Source: Barthelona sp. PAP020
Lineage: Eukaryota; Metamonada: BaSk clade
Assembly: GCA_040182905.1 (NCBI GenBank)
Contig: JARQWU010000066.1
Location: 1-41,474, forward strand
Length of the DNA stretch: 41,474 nucleotides
Reading direction: 5' to 3'
The notes beneath the pieces are model-generated. The model was not told the DNA's origin. It searched no databases and was given only the letters and a program-made list of their open reading frames with translations. Positions 18,305 through 28,008 of the stretch are shown here, piece after piece (position 1 is the stretch's first letter; the number at the start of each line of letters is the position of its first letter). Made by a program: the position numbers and the translations under genes.

Positions 18305-19831
18305 TTAGTCATCAAATAAATCATCCATGTCATCATCAACCATTTGTTTTGGTTCATTGTCTTCTTCAACCATCAAGATTTCCTCATTTTGTATTTGTTG
18401 TAATGTTGAAATTGACATTGAATCTGCTTCCATGGGAATCTCATCTTCATTAGTTTCAACAACACTTTTTAGTGGAATATCCAAATCTTTCCTCAAAAAG
18501 CTCTTCAAAACAATGGGATTTTGGAATTCAACATCCAGTTCAATTTCTTTGTCCATGTCACATGAGTCTACACCAGCGAAAATATTCTCAATCAATTTGT
18601 TACCAATATCACTCTCTCTACATTGTTTTAGCTTTTCTATTGCATCAGCTCTTATGTTTTGAGGGCATTGCTTATCATTGAGACTATTGATGAAAAATTT
18701 TACAAAGAAATTTGCAGAATTTTTCATCTGAGAAGGATTTGTACATCTGTTCAAGGTTATAACAACACTTTTGAATCTAGGAATCAAGTATTTCAACAAA
18801 GTCACAGGGCCAATGTTAGCAAAAAAAATAAAAATACCTACCAACGAATAAACATGCATTTGTTTGTTTTTTGGATTGTCTAAAGGGTCAATTAATGTCT
18901 TAATTATCCGTGCATTGAGATCAACAAATTGGGAAGAATATTTCACCATAAAATTTCGCAGGGTAGAAGCACCAAAGTTTCTCAATTGGATACTTTGAGG
19001 GGAAATCCCAATATTAGAGTTAACAATCAAAGATAAAAGTAAAGATGTCATTTGACCTACATTAGCTATAATATTTAAAGCTGTTGAGGAACAAAAAGCA
19101 CCCAGTAGTTCAACAATGCGATTTAAATATGCAAAATTGATTGTACGCTTGGTCAACATTAACCGCACTATATTGCTCAATCCACTAACTAAATATGGCA
19201 CCAATTGTTGCAAAGCGGTGTCATTCAAAGTCAACGTTATTATCTCACAAAACATTCCTTTATCCTCAATTTTCAATGACTCATGGACACGGTCAAAAAG
19301 AATGATTTCATCCGATGACAACGCGTGTTTCATAGGCAACAAAACTTGTACACCAGACTCAACAACTTCTTGACTAGTTGTTTGATCAACAATGGGATTG
19401 TATTTTGTGGAAGGAATTTTTCCATTAATGGCACTCCAATAGACATGACACGCAGTATCATGAGAATTGAAATTATGGGAGTTCTTCATCTTACGGAACT
19501 CAGAAGCAATATCAATCGTTTTATCTTCAATACTATATGTACTTTGTCCATGACTTTTGGTTTTTAAATTGATCATTTCATTATATCCGAGAACTGGTGT
19601 TTCTCCAAACAATTTTAGAGCAGTGTTAATATCTTGAGGTAAAATTTGCTCTCGTTTGCATATTCTTGCTAACCTTTGTGCTTCTTGCAAGACTAATGCC
19701 ATTGTTTTGTTGACATTATTTAAGATTTGTCGATCTGTATTTGTATCAATATGAATGGGTTGTCCAGTTCTTGAATTTGTTATATCAAATGTTCGGACTA
19801 CTCTTGTACAAAAATTTGCTTCTTGATTCAT
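18305..19831 (-). CDS. TAF6: TAF6, TFIID/SAGA subunit
   Basis: A 508-aa protein. Residues about 28-85 form the histone fold that pairs with TAF9 (QEAQRLARICKREQILPQDI, then ALKLFG and TPVLGYN). Residues about 170-420 form the TAF6 C-terminal HEAT domain, starting ALSSDEIILFDRVHESL and including LQQLVPYLVSGLS and LRNFGASTLRNFM. The tail is acidic (ends DDDMDDLFDD). TAF6 is a core scaffold of TFIID and, in many eukaryotes, of SAGA. The frame continues upstream without ATG support across the divergent gene; ATG at 19831 matches the family start. It is head to head with the 87-aa gene at 19904, with 72 bp between. Confidence 0.9.
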   Translation of the reverse strand: MNQEANFCTRVVRTFDITNSRTGQPIHIDTNTDRQILNNVNKTMALVLQEAQRLARICKREQILPQDINTALKLFGETPVLGYNEMINLKTKSHGQSTYSIEDKTIDIASEFRKMKNSHNFNSHDTACHVYWSAINGKIPSTKYNPIVDQTTSQEVVESGVQVLLPMKHALSSDEIILFDRVHESLKIEDKGMFCEIITLTLNDTALQQLVPYLVSGLSNIVRLMLTKRTINFAYLNRIVELLGAFCSSTALNIIANVGQMTSLLLSLIVNSNIGISPQSIQLRNFGASTLRNFMVKYSSQFVDLNARIIKTLIDPLDNPKNKQMHVYSLVGIFIFFANIGPVTLLKYLIPRFKSVVITLNRCTNPSQMKNSANFFVKFFINSLNDKQCPQNIRADAIEKLKQCRESDIGNKLIENIFAGVDSCDMDKEIELDVEFQNPIVLKSFLRKDLDIPLKSVVETNEDEIPMEADSMSISTLQQIQNEEILMVEEDNEPKQMVDDDMDDLFDD

Positions 19832-19903
19832 AATCGAAAAAATAAAATGCAATAAAATATCTTGTTTTTTTTTTTTACCTTCTTTTTCATTGAATTTTTT
19901 TTG
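19832..19903. promoter_or_regulatory. Compact divergent promoter, TAF6 / 87-aa gene
   Basis: 72 bp between two start codons. The left half is A-rich and the right half contains runs of T (13 T's around 19865-19877 and 8 T's before the plus-strand ATG). Each gene therefore sees a T-rich leader on its own coding strand. No other element is visible. Confidence 0.55.
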
Positions 19904-20167
19904 ATGAGTAATCCTCCATGGTCTGATGTTGCGAATCCTCCAAAAATCACTTCTTTTATCTCGTATAATCCTGAGAATGTTAAAGATACCAAGAATTCGA
20001 TGACTGCCAAACAATATTTTGACAGTATTTTGCAAAATAAAACCGAAATGATTGAAAATGTGTTTGATATGGTATTTCCAATAGATCATGAAAGAAAAAA
20101 TCCTACATATCCTATTCTTTTAGAACAATATCGTAAACTTTCATCAGATTCCGATATGAAACAATAA
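19904..20167 (+). CDS. Small 87-aa protein, unknown
   Basis: An 87-residue hydrophilic protein. It has a short Pro-containing N-terminus (MSNPPWSDVANPPKI) and then a helical stretch with FDSILQNKTEMIENVFDMVF and PILLEQYRKLS. I do not recognise it; the shape would suit a small subunit of a larger complex. The start is the ATG right after the T-tract; the frame opens 42 bases earlier within the T-run, which cannot be a natural N-terminus. It faces away from TAF6, so the two may be co-expressed. It ends 44 bp before the next, convergent gene's stop. Confidence 0.65.
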   Translation: MSNPPWSDVANPPKITSFISYNPENVKDTKNSMTAKQYFDSILQNKTEMIENVFDMVFPIDHERKNPTYPILLEQYRKLSSDSDMKQ

Positions 20168-20211
20168 ATATTTACAAATTTTATAATTTTTCAGATCAAA
20201 AATTTTGAATT

Positions 20212-21030
20212 TCATTGGAAATCTTCAAAATCATCCAAATCCAATTGAACCACGGCATTAGTATCAAAAACATCATTTGTAATTGAAGAAGGATACATTC
20301 CTTGATGGTCTACACAATATTCTGCAATCCAATAAGTACAAAACCATTGAATTCCATGCAAGAACAAAAATATTTGCAAAAGGTCAAATCTAATATCAAA
20401 AAAAAAGACTACATCATTGTATTTCAGATAAAATAAGGATGAAATTACACCTAAACTACTGATCCACGCTATATTTTTTAAAAATCGTATGACAAATCGT
20501 TGATTCGATGGAATAAGATGTTTGCAAGCCAAAACATAAATGATACTGATTGATAAATGAATAAGATTAGTGATTAAATGAGAAACTATAAAATATTGCA
20601 AATACTCAAAAGACATAGATTGATTCCAATGCACAGTTTTGTAATTCATGTAATTAAACGAAGCCCAAATAAAAATGCACAAAGATTTCAAAATTGCAAC
20701 AACTAAAAACGGGAATCTTTTAGATCTTCGTACTAAAACACAACAAACTACAAAGGATAAACATAGATTAGACAACTCACCCATGAAAGGTGCAAGTAAT
20801 TTAGGAAGTTTAGAAAGATCAGAATCATATTTTCTTGTAATAATGGCTACCCAACCATTAAATGCTGCCATAAGAATTGCACATGCATAAGCTAACATTA
20901 ACCAAGTTCTAGCCGTCTGAGGAGAACTTAAATTTCGACTTCTGATCAACCGAATCATATAACCATGAAGCAATATGGCAATAATTGATATACATAAAGA
21001 AACTATGTCGTTATCAGCAGTATTAAGCAT
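20212..21030 (-). CDS. Seven-helix membrane protein, unknown
   Basis: A 272-aa integral membrane protein with about seven hydrophobic segments. Among them are SLCISIIAILLHGYMI near residue 12, WLMLAYACAILMAAFNGWVA near 45, LSNLCLSFVVCCVLV near 87 and FLVVAILKSLCIFIWASF near 110; three more follow. A Arg-rich loop (RLIRSRNLSS) and an acidic C-terminal tail (LDLDDFEDFQ) flank the core. I cannot name the family, and no receptor motif such as DRY is visible. ATG at 21030 is used; the frame opens 24 bases earlier with TTG. Head to head with the TPR-like gene across 71 bp. Confidence 0.72.
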   Translation of the reverse strand: MLNTADNDIVSLCISIIAILLHGYMIRLIRSRNLSSPQTARTWLMLAYACAILMAAFNGWVAIITRKYDSDLSKLPKLLAPFMGELSNLCLSFVVCCVLVRRSKRFPFLVVAILKSLCIFIWASFNYMNYKTVHWNQSMSFEYLQYFIVSHLITNLIHLSISIIYVLACKHLIPSNQRFVIRFLKNIAWISSLGVISSLFYLKYNDVVFFFDIRFDLLQIFLFLHGIQWFCTYWIAEYCVDHQGMYPSSITNDVFDTNAVVQLDLDDFEDFQ

Positions 21031-21101
21031 TGATATAAAATAAATATGAAACAAATTTCTTTTGGTATTTTGTTATTTTTTTTTTTTACTTATTATTATG
21101 A
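21031..21101. promoter_or_regulatory. Compact divergent promoter, 7TM / TPR-like gene
   Basis: 71 bp between two start codons, A-rich on the left and with a run of T's around 21076-21088 on the right, the same strand-switch pattern as the TAF6 and IFT25/27 promoters. An out-of-frame ATG at 21098 opens a 12-codon frame that overlaps the plus-strand start. Confidence 0.5.
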
Positions 21102-23960
21102 ATGATGAATGGATTAAGTCATCAAACACCCAGTAATAGTGCAAAAAAAACGAATCGATTTTTAAAAATTTTTTCATTGAATAGTCCGAATTTTTATCCT
21201 TCTCATAATATTAACGATAATAATGTTATAAATAACATCGATAATAACAAAAATATTAGCAATGATAACAAAAAACAAGATAACATATCTATTTTTTCCG
21301 GAATTGTAACTCCAAATATTAAACAACAAAAAGAAACGGACATTTTTAATTTTGATAATTCAAATTATATCCCTTTATTTTTAAATAAAAGTGTTTCACC
21401 AGAAAAATCACCTGTTGATATTCCTGTTGAAGATCAGGAACCTTTATCACAAAAAGAAACCAAAATTTTATTGGAAAATTTTCAACTTTTTATTGATAAT
21501 GAAGATCAAAGACCTAGTTCTGTTCATGAGGTTCGAAAATATGTTTCAAATTTTTTATTTGATCAAGGATACTCCCATTTTGATCATATATCATGTCCTC
21601 TTTACCAAAAATTACTATTTATGTATGGGAAATCTTTATTAACCAATGAACATGTTACAACTGGTCTTTTGGACAGTCTTTTTGAATATTTTCAGTTACA
21701 TTTTGCAAATGACCCTGAAGCAGCAGCATTAAACGCTGATTATCATGAAATGAGAGGTGATTTTGCAGCGGCCGCTGAGAAATTATCCAGGACTTGTTTA
21801 GAGGAACTATCAATTGAAAACAGTGGTTTTTTCATACGTGCTTTGAAATCTAACGCTAGAGAAGGCATGTATGAGAATTGTGATCGGATTATAAAGCGAA
21901 TCTTTAATCTGAAAGGTGATTCCTTTGACATAAAGAGTTTGTTTAAAATTTATTTGGAGATTGCTCATGTAGAGATGCTTAAAGGAGATAATGAAAGAGT
22001 TCGACAGTTAATTAACATGTTTATTGCAGAAACAGATACTTTTGGTCCTGTTTGTTATGATGGGTTTAAATTTGAACTTAATTTACGAAATTTTCAAAAG
22101 GCAAGCGAATATCTCGAGCTTGGTTTGATTGAAAATCCTCGATATAGTCCTTTATGGTTTGGTAAGCTAAGATTTCAATCTATGTGCAATGATAATGTTG
22201 AAAATATTATTGAGACGTTAGAAAAATGCCATAAGAATATCACCGTGGAACAATTATGGAAGCTATATTTTGAACTGTGTCAAATCATATTTTTTCGAGT
22301 TATTTTTGAAAATGATATTGCTGAAAACGTTATGCAAGATACAAAGTATCATGATAAGCGTGATATTTCGATTGAGTTGAAATACATGAAGGAATTTCAA
22401 GTGAAAACTATTTTATCATGTCCTGAACATCTGTTATGGAAGGTATATACCATGCTTTCAAGGTTCATTTTAATAATTCCTGGAAAAGACAGTTATGATT
22501 ATTTTGGAAGTTTAAGGTTGTTGAAGGAAGCGTTTATTCAAGCTGCAAAGAAAAATCGATGCCAAGTTTTGAATGAAATAGCCAGACAACATTGTTTTGT
22601 TGGTAATTATTTGCTAAGTTATCGGATTTTGAAGGACACCTTACAGAAGTATCCAAGACAATGGAAAATTGCACTTGAATTATGTTCAATGTTACTACGT
22701 ATTGGCAGATACGCAGAATGTTTTGAATTATGTTGCAGTAAAATCAGTCAAATAACTGGCAGATTACGTTCTCCTCATATTTCCTTACATAATTTGATGT
22801 TGCGAGATATATTTCAGGAGGATCGTTGTGATCATCCCATTGAATATTGGATAGGGAGTAGTTTAGATTTTCGTGATTTTAAATTGATGAGTAATGGCAA
22901 TTGCTCTTTAGAAAATGAAAACAAATCTGCTGAAGATTGTTTTAATCAGTTGCAGCTTAATTTACTCATTGATTGTGAAGAATTTCCCAATTCAACATTT
23001 AAGAATTTCAATCAGAATTCCAATTTGTTGAAAAACTCTCTAAATAATCTTGCAACAAAGTCTAACTCTTCCAGTAGCGTTATTGGTTCAAATAGTACAA
23101 CAACTTTTTCAACCATGGATACTCTCTCTATGTCTTCTTATAGTTCGACTAATTCTGGTTATGATAACGGCTTTGATTTGTTTGGTGATGGATATAATGT
23201 GTTTGGTGCTCCAATGATTGGTTCCCTTCTTCAAACACCTTCAAACAATAAAATTGATTCAATCAACAACAGTAACTTTAATAAGATGCCTTTTAATTTT
23301 GAAATAAACACAAGTCCTATTAATATGGTTGATTCCTTTGACAAACAGTTTGGTCCAGCATTTCGAACGTTTATGGAAAGCCTTAAGAATGTTCCAAAGA
23401 GTGGAGAAGTGTATTGTGAAGGTGCTAGAATTTTCCTCAATCCTATCTATCCACGATTCAATCTTGCTGAAGCAGAGAATCTTTTGAATTTAGCCATTCG
23501 TTTTACTCCTCAATTTGGAGACATATTTATTGAGTATATAAAGCTAATTTTACTGAAATATGGTGACCAAAGCACTTATCATATTGAAAAATTAAGAAGA
23601 ATTTGTGTGAATTATAAACCAAATTATGGCGAAGTTTGGAGTTTTGCCAGAAAATTTTCGCATGAACCTGCTGGTTTTACTTTTGATCGGGCTTTTAATT
23701 TGATCAAGCAGCAAATTAAGGATTATTTTGCTATTTATAATTTTGCTTTGATCAGGTCAAATAATATGAATAAATCAATTCAGAATGTTTTCAGATATTG
23801 TCAAAAGAATAACATGATTGAAGATATCAAAAGTGGGTTTCTATCTTCAAGAAATACCGCTATTTTATTATTTAATCGTTATCACAGTCCAGAAATGGAT
23901 TTTAGGGCAATTCCACTTCAAGATTTAATTAGTATTGTGTTTGGTTCTGAGACTTTTTAA
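21102..23960 (+). CDS. Large TPR-like repeat protein, conserved unknown
   Basis: A 952-aa protein. Residues 1-120 are Asn/Ser-rich and disordered. From about 150 to 620 there are helical TPR/HAT-like repeats, for example EAAALNADYHEMRGDFAAAA, ASEYLELGLIENPRYSPLW and YAECFELC. Residues about 620-750 are a Ser/Asn-rich linker. A second repeat block from about 750 to 900 contains SGEVYCEGARIFLNP, AIRFTPQFGDIFIEY and KPNYGEVW. That second block looks like a well-conserved motif set, and I believe similar proteins occur across protists, but I cannot give it a name or role. I considered and dropped a ChAPs (Bch1/Bud7) assignment. The start is the second ATG; a preceding ATG is out of frame. Confidence 0.82.
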   Translation: MMNGLSHQTPSNSAKKTNRFLKIFSLNSPNFYPSHNINDNNVINNIDNNKNISNDNKKQDNISIFSGIVTPNIKQQKETDIFNFDNSNYIPLFLNKSVSPEKSPVDIPVEDQEPLSQKETKILLENFQLFIDNEDQRPSSVHEVRKYVSNFLFDQGYSHFDHISCPLYQKLLFMYGKSLLTNEHVTTGLLDSLFEYFQLHFANDPEAAALNADYHEMRGDFAAAAEKLSRTCLEELSIENSGFFIRALKSNAREGMYENCDRIIKRIFNLKGDSFDIKSLFKIYLEIAHVEMLKGDNERVRQLINMFIAETDTFGPVCYDGFKFELNLRNFQKASEYLELGLIENPRYSPLWFGKLRFQSMCNDNVENIIETLEKCHKNITVEQLWKLYFELCQIIFFRVIFENDIAENVMQDTKYHDKRDISIELKYMKEFQVKTILSCPEHLLWKVYTMLSRFILIIPGKDSYDYFGSLRLLKEAFIQAAKKNRCQVLNEIARQHCFVGNYLLSYRILKDTLQKYPRQWKIALELCSMLLRIGRYAECFELCCSKISQITGRLRSPHISLHNLMLRDIFQEDRCDHPIEYWIGSSLDFRDFKLMSNGNCSLENENKSAEDCFNQLQLNLLIDCEEFPNSTFKNFNQNSNLLKNSLNNLATKSNSSSSVIGSNSTTTFSTMDTLSMSSYSSTNSGYDNGFDLFGDGYNVFGAPMIGSLLQTPSNNKIDSINNSNFNKMPFNFEINTSPINMVDSFDKQFGPAFRTFMESLKNVPKSGEVYCEGARIFLNPIYPRFNLAEAENLLNLAIRFTPQFGDIFIEYIKLILLKYGDQSTYHIEKLRRICVNYKPNYGEVWSFARKFSHEPAGFTFDRAFNLIKQQIKDYFAIYNFALIRSNNMNKSIQNVFRYCQKNNMIEDIKSGFLSSRNTAILLFNRYHSPEMDFRAIPLQDLISIVFGSETF

Positions 23961-24232
23961 AAAAGAAAAAAAATTGTTTTATGTTTTATTTTGCTTCATT
24001 GGTTTGCATTTCAAAGGAATTAACAGTTCAGTAATTATAAATATACATTGTATTTTCTTTTTCTTAACAATTGTTTCTTCATTTTTAAAATTGCTTCAAA
24101 GAAAATTCATAGAAGATCTTTCATTATTCTGGTAATAATGAATTTTTAATATTTATAAAGAAAAGTCATTTAAAAGTTTCCTTCATTTTTGGCTTTTTTT
24201 TTGGATTTTTTTTTTCTTTTTTCAACTCGAAA

Positions 24233-25879
24233 ATGTCTACCAAGTTACGTACTGGTGGTAGTATTCCTCCAATGAAAAAATTTAAGCCTCCTGTTGGTTT
24301 AAACTCGGTTAATCCTGCTGGAGTTAGCAATGAAGTGCCTTTATCTCCTCCTCGATTAATTAAAAGAAAAGCCAATACTGTTTCTTTATTAGCACAAGCT
24401 GCTAATCCAGAAAAGGATAAACTTAGAGCTTCATTTCAATCAATTGATATTGAAAATTCAAAACTTATTTCTAACACTCAATTTAGAAATGTTTTACATT
24501 CAAATCTTGATTTAGATGCACATTCGATTGATCGTGCTGTAAATTTGGCTTCTGTTGGTGGTCCTAATGTGGATAAGGTTGATTATGAGAAATTTTTGAA
24601 TTTGATGGAAAATACTAATGTTAAAACAATTCCAGAACAAGTTAAACCCACTACCACAAAGAAAATTCACACAGACCTTTACGAAGATTCTTTAATGCTC
24701 AATGATCAAGAACAGGCCATTTTAGATCGTTGGAGACTTTATAATGATTCAAGGGATATATCAGTTGGTGATTTATGTCAGAATTTTAGTTCAAACACCG
24801 ATAATATATTGACTAAAGAACAATTGATCAATGGAATTGCTCAAGATGTTGGTGTATGGAATGAAAATGAGTCTGATGCCATTGTTTCTTTGGTTGATAA
24901 AATTGCTGACAAAAAAGGTGAGATAACAGTTAAATCATTGTCCAGGGCTATGGACAATATTGATCCTGTTTCTCCTGTGCGTCTCGCAAGGTTGGAGATG
25001 CATTCACCTGAACCTGATGTTATTGTTGATAAAAACAAACAGCAAGATCCTTGGAATACAGATAGAATTAGAGCTTTGAATGCCAGACATAGTTATGGAG
25101 GTCTTGGAGATGATCTTCTTGAAGCTTCTCAAAATAATGCCGCAAAAGTTTATCAGTCCTTTTTGGCTTTGGACAATAATGGTGATGGTGCAGTCACAGA
25201 ACAACAATTTTCTCAAGTTATTCGATCTTTAGGAGTAAGAGATGCAAAGAAATACTACGATTTAGCAGTAGAGAAGAATTGTATTGTTACTGGAGAGAAA
25301 AATCATTACATCAATTATGGGCATCTTCTTCAAGAAATTGGGGCACATCCTCACGTTGTACCTGATGTACCTGTTACTCCTTTGAGAGTTAAAACACATT
25401 CTCAAATGGACACTTCCTCAACACCAGAAAAAAATAGTGGTAAGTTGATGGCTGATGTACCAAGTCAGCTTGGAGCTAGTGGTATTCCCAAAGATTCAGT
25501 ACCTGTGTCTACTCCATTGAAAAAATTATTGAGACCCAAAGATCATGATGATTTGGTTACTCAATGTGAAGATCCTTTACCAAGAGAGAATATTGTTACA
25601 CCAAGGAGATCACAATACAGACCAAATGATACGAATCTTTTAGAATTAGGATTTTCACCCAGAACACCTTCCTTTAGAGATTATCAAAAAACACATGAAT
25701 CTCCTGTTAAAAGTGGAAATCATACTCCAAAAGCATCTATCTCTAGAAACAACAAAACCAATGATTCATCTCAAGTTATGGCCACTTTAACAAATCAATT
25801 TGATCCCAAAAAGTTTGCTAATGTCGCAAGAGCTTCCCCTTATAAGCCAAAAGATACCTTCAGATTATGTTGGGATTAG
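24233..25879 (+). CDS. EF-hand-containing protein, unknown
   Basis: A 548-aa protein. A basic Pro-rich N-terminus (about 1-50) is followed by an EF-hand-like pair with degenerate loops (about 62-125), a middle part to about 245 that again looks EF-hand-like, and one canonical EF-hand at about 313-324 (DNNGDGAVTEQQ). The last 170 residues are Ser/Thr/Pro-rich with TP and SP sites (for example DVPVTPL, VSTPLKK, HTPKASI). EF-hand arrays with such tails occur in ciliary and cytoskeletal proteins, but I cannot assign one. The leader has strong T-tracts (24190-24221) right up to the ATG. Confidence 0.82.
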   Translation: MSTKLRTGGSIPPMKKFKPPVGLNSVNPAGVSNEVPLSPPRLIKRKANTVSLLAQAANPEKDKLRASFQSIDIENSKLISNTQFRNVLHSNLDLDAHSIDRAVNLASVGGPNVDKVDYEKFLNLMENTNVKTIPEQVKPTTTKKIHTDLYEDSLMLNDQEQAILDRWRLYNDSRDISVGDLCQNFSSNTDNILTKEQLINGIAQDVGVWNENESDAIVSLVDKIADKKGEITVKSLSRAMDNIDPVSPVRLARLEMHSPEPDVIVDKNKQQDPWNTDRIRALNARHSYGGLGDDLLEASQNNAAKVYQSFLALDNNGDGAVTEQQFSQVIRSLGVRDAKKYYDLAVEKNCIVTGEKNHYINYGHLLQEIGAHPHVVPDVPVTPLRVKTHSQMDTSSTPEKNSGKLMADVPSQLGASGIPKDSVPVSTPLKKLLRPKDHDDLVTQCEDPLPRENIVTPRRSQYRPNDTNLLELGFSPRTPSFRDYQKTHESPVKSGNHTPKASISRNNKTNDSSQVMATLTNQFDPKKFANVARASPYKPKDTFRLCWD

Positions 25880-26166
25880 TTTTTAAGTTTTTTTGTAATA
25901 GCCGGAAAAAAGTATATTTTTTGTGTCTATTTCAATGAATACTGCTTTAATAAATGAATCGTTTATTTCTTGTTTTGAAACTGATGTGTTTTTCAAAGAG
26001 AAGTTTTTAAGCTTCCATTTATCAACTTGTTTTCTTTGAAAATTGCAATGAATAATTGAATTAAAATTCCTTTTTGTGCATAGAATAATGTTTTGCATGA
26101 TTAAAAATCTGTAAACAAGTGAAGAAGGTCTAAAATAATTTTTTTTGTTGCCATGATTTAATTATT

Positions 26167-27312
26167 ATGTTAAGTCATAGTAATAGTGGTGAAAAAACGA
26201 AAAGGCCTGTGTTAATAATTGATAATGGATCATATTTAATAAAATATGGCAGAAGTGAAGATACTTTCAAAAAGGTTTTTAATTGTTTGGGATATTGCAA
26301 CAATAATATGTTTATTAATCACAAATTTGATGAATTAGAATTAGAAAATAATCTTGAATATATTTTTCCTTCAAACAATGGTATTATTCATAATATCAGC
26401 GTTCAAAAGAAATTATGGACGCATATAATTAATGAAGAATTAAAAAATCTTAACATTAGCACAGGTGATACTGTTTTAGTATTAACCAAACCTACATTTG
26501 ATTTTTTAACAATAAAAAAAGAAATTTTCCGAATAATTTTTGAAGAGTTTGGGTTTTATGGGGTATCTTGTCCTTCTAAAGCTTTTGTTTCCCGATTATT
26601 TTATTCGATCAACCAGCAAGCTGCGATTGAAGGTACTTGCATTGTGATAGACCTTGGTGAATCTAATTGTGAGATTGTTCCTTTCAATCAAGGTGTTAGA
26701 TTGGAAAATTTGGTTAAAGTTATGTCCATTGGGGGGAATGTTTTGAGGGAGTATTTGATGAAAAAGTTTCAGTGTCATAAAAACTTTATTGTTGATGATA
26801 TTATAAAAAAACATTGTTATGTATCATTAAATTATGAAGAGGAGTTTAAGACAACACTTTTGGATGACCCATTACATTTTGTTATTGATGATCAGGAGTT
26901 CAGGATGGACCATGAAAGAGTTTCAATGTTTGAAAGTTTTTTTCGACCACAATTGCTTGGATTTGATGAGATGGGGATTGGCCAATTGGTCGCAGATATT
27001 ATACAAAATGCTGACATCAACATTCAACCAACGTTGTCGATGAATATTTTACTCGATGGAAACTTAGCAAACGTGAAAAATTTTTATTCCAGATTGACTG
27101 GTGAAATTAGGTCCTATCTTGACGATTCTTTGGATTTGCACATCTATAAATCTAATTCCCCTGCTTCTAACACATATTTTGGATGTAAGATATTTACTGA
27201 ACAAAAGTGGTTTTCTGATCATATAGTCAATGTACAAAAATATAGTGATGCGAAAAATAAACCAATTGAAGAGTTTAATAGATTTTTGGATAATTGTTTT
27301 GATTCTTTGTAA
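26167..27312 (+). CDS. ARP6: Actin-related protein 6
   Basis: A 381-aa member of the actin fold. Landmarks that align with Arp6: VLIIDNGSYLIKYG at the phosphate-1 loop (about 16-29), FPSNNGIIHNISVQKKLW, VLTKPTFDFLTIKKEIFRII followed by FEEFGF, IVIDLGESNCEIVPF at phosphate-2, GGNVLREYLMKKF, and RPQLLGFDEMGIGQLV near residue 260 followed by LSMNILLDGNLANVKNFYSRL. Arp6 sits with Swc6 in the SWR1/SRCAP complex that deposits H2A.Z. The phosphate-2 loop GES and the shortened central region suggest weak or no ATP turnover, as is usual for nuclear Arps. Arp10 or a divergent Arp is the alternative. Confidence 0.78.
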   Translation: MLSHSNSGEKTKRPVLIIDNGSYLIKYGRSEDTFKKVFNCLGYCNNNMFINHKFDELELENNLEYIFPSNNGIIHNISVQKKLWTHIINEELKNLNISTGDTVLVLTKPTFDFLTIKKEIFRIIFEEFGFYGVSCPSKAFVSRLFYSINQQAAIEGTCIVIDLGESNCEIVPFNQGVRLENLVKVMSIGGNVLREYLMKKFQCHKNFIVDDIIKKHCYVSLNYEEEFKTTLLDDPLHFVIDDQEFRMDHERVSMFESFFRPQLLGFDEMGIGQLVADIIQNADINIQPTLSMNILLDGNLANVKNFYSRLTGEIRSYLDDSLDLHIYKSNSPASNTYFGCKIFTEQKWFSDHIVNVQKYSDAKNKPIEEFNRFLDNCFDSL

Positions 27313-27638
27313 ATGCATATATTGTTTCTGTTTTCATTTATTCTTTACGATTTTTCATTTTTTTTAAAGAGAAAAAAAAACTGTTTAATCGATAATAGTT
27401 TTATTTAAATATTCAAAAAATCTCAAACATACACTTGTATTTTGAAAAGAAGGAATAATAAATTAATTTTTCATTGATGCTCTTTTTTTTTTTTTCGCTC
27501 CAAGTTTTTTTTTTTTAATATTTTGATGGCAATAAAGTTTTTTGTTTTATTTTTGCCTTTTTGACTGGTGGAATTTTTTTTTTACTGGATTAGCATCCAC
27601 CTTTCCATTTAACCTACTTTCATTTTTTATTTTTTTGA
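27313..27638. other. Intergenic stretch rich in A- and T-tracts
   Basis: 326 bp between Arp6 and a small gene in the same direction. It holds many homopolymer runs (A's near 27375; T's near 27485, 27505, 27575 and 27625) and no coding frame. The last run sits just before the next ATG. Confidence 0.6.
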
Positions 27639-27953
27639 ATGTCATTTTCCTTTAGTCCTCTTGTTTTTTCACTTCGTTCTTCTCCTTCCTCTTCATACAC
27701 ACCATATTCGCCCCCAATTCAAATTTTGGACAATCCAAAATTTATTTTTTATGAAAGTGACAGAACTTCTTCAATTCAGAACTTTAATCTTCCTTATCAT
27801 AATGAAAACGAAAGTGATGAAACAAGTTCATCATCTCCTGAAAATCTTTCTCCTCCTGACAGAGAATTTATTTCTTTAAAATTTGATGAAAGTACTGCCA
27901 ATGATATGTTTTTGGTTACTCGTGAACTTGAAGTCTTTAGTCTGGACATTTAG
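27639..27953 (+). CDS. Small Ser-rich protein, unknown
   Basis: A 104-aa protein, Ser/Pro-rich in residues 1-30 and acidic later (ESDETSSSSPENLSPPDREF). I recognise no domain. Support: ATG directly after a T-tract like the real genes here, codon use like its neighbours, and no better frame on either strand. It ends 55 bp before the stop of the convergent GID4 gene. It may be a fast-evolving, lineage-specific protein. Confidence 0.5.
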   Translation: MSFSFSPLVFSLRSSPSSSYTPYSPPIQILDNPKFIFYESDRTSSIQNFNLPYHNENESDETSSSSPENLSPPDREFISLKFDESTANDMFLVTRELEVFSLDI

Positions 27954-28008
27954 GTGTCTTCTTTCCATCTTACATTGATTTTTGTGTATAATCTTCTAGT
28001 CCTGTTAT

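Noticed and set aside
21102-23960. ChAPs (Bch1/Bud7) family assignment for the large TPR-like protein
   Set aside because: Only the general TPR-like character fits; the conserved blocks do not match what I know of ChAPs.
25883-26098. 71-aa minus-strand frame after the EF-hand gene
   Set aside because: Composition is ambiguous, no T-tract leader, no recognisable motif, and the stop nearly touches the neighbouring gene. Possible but not supported.
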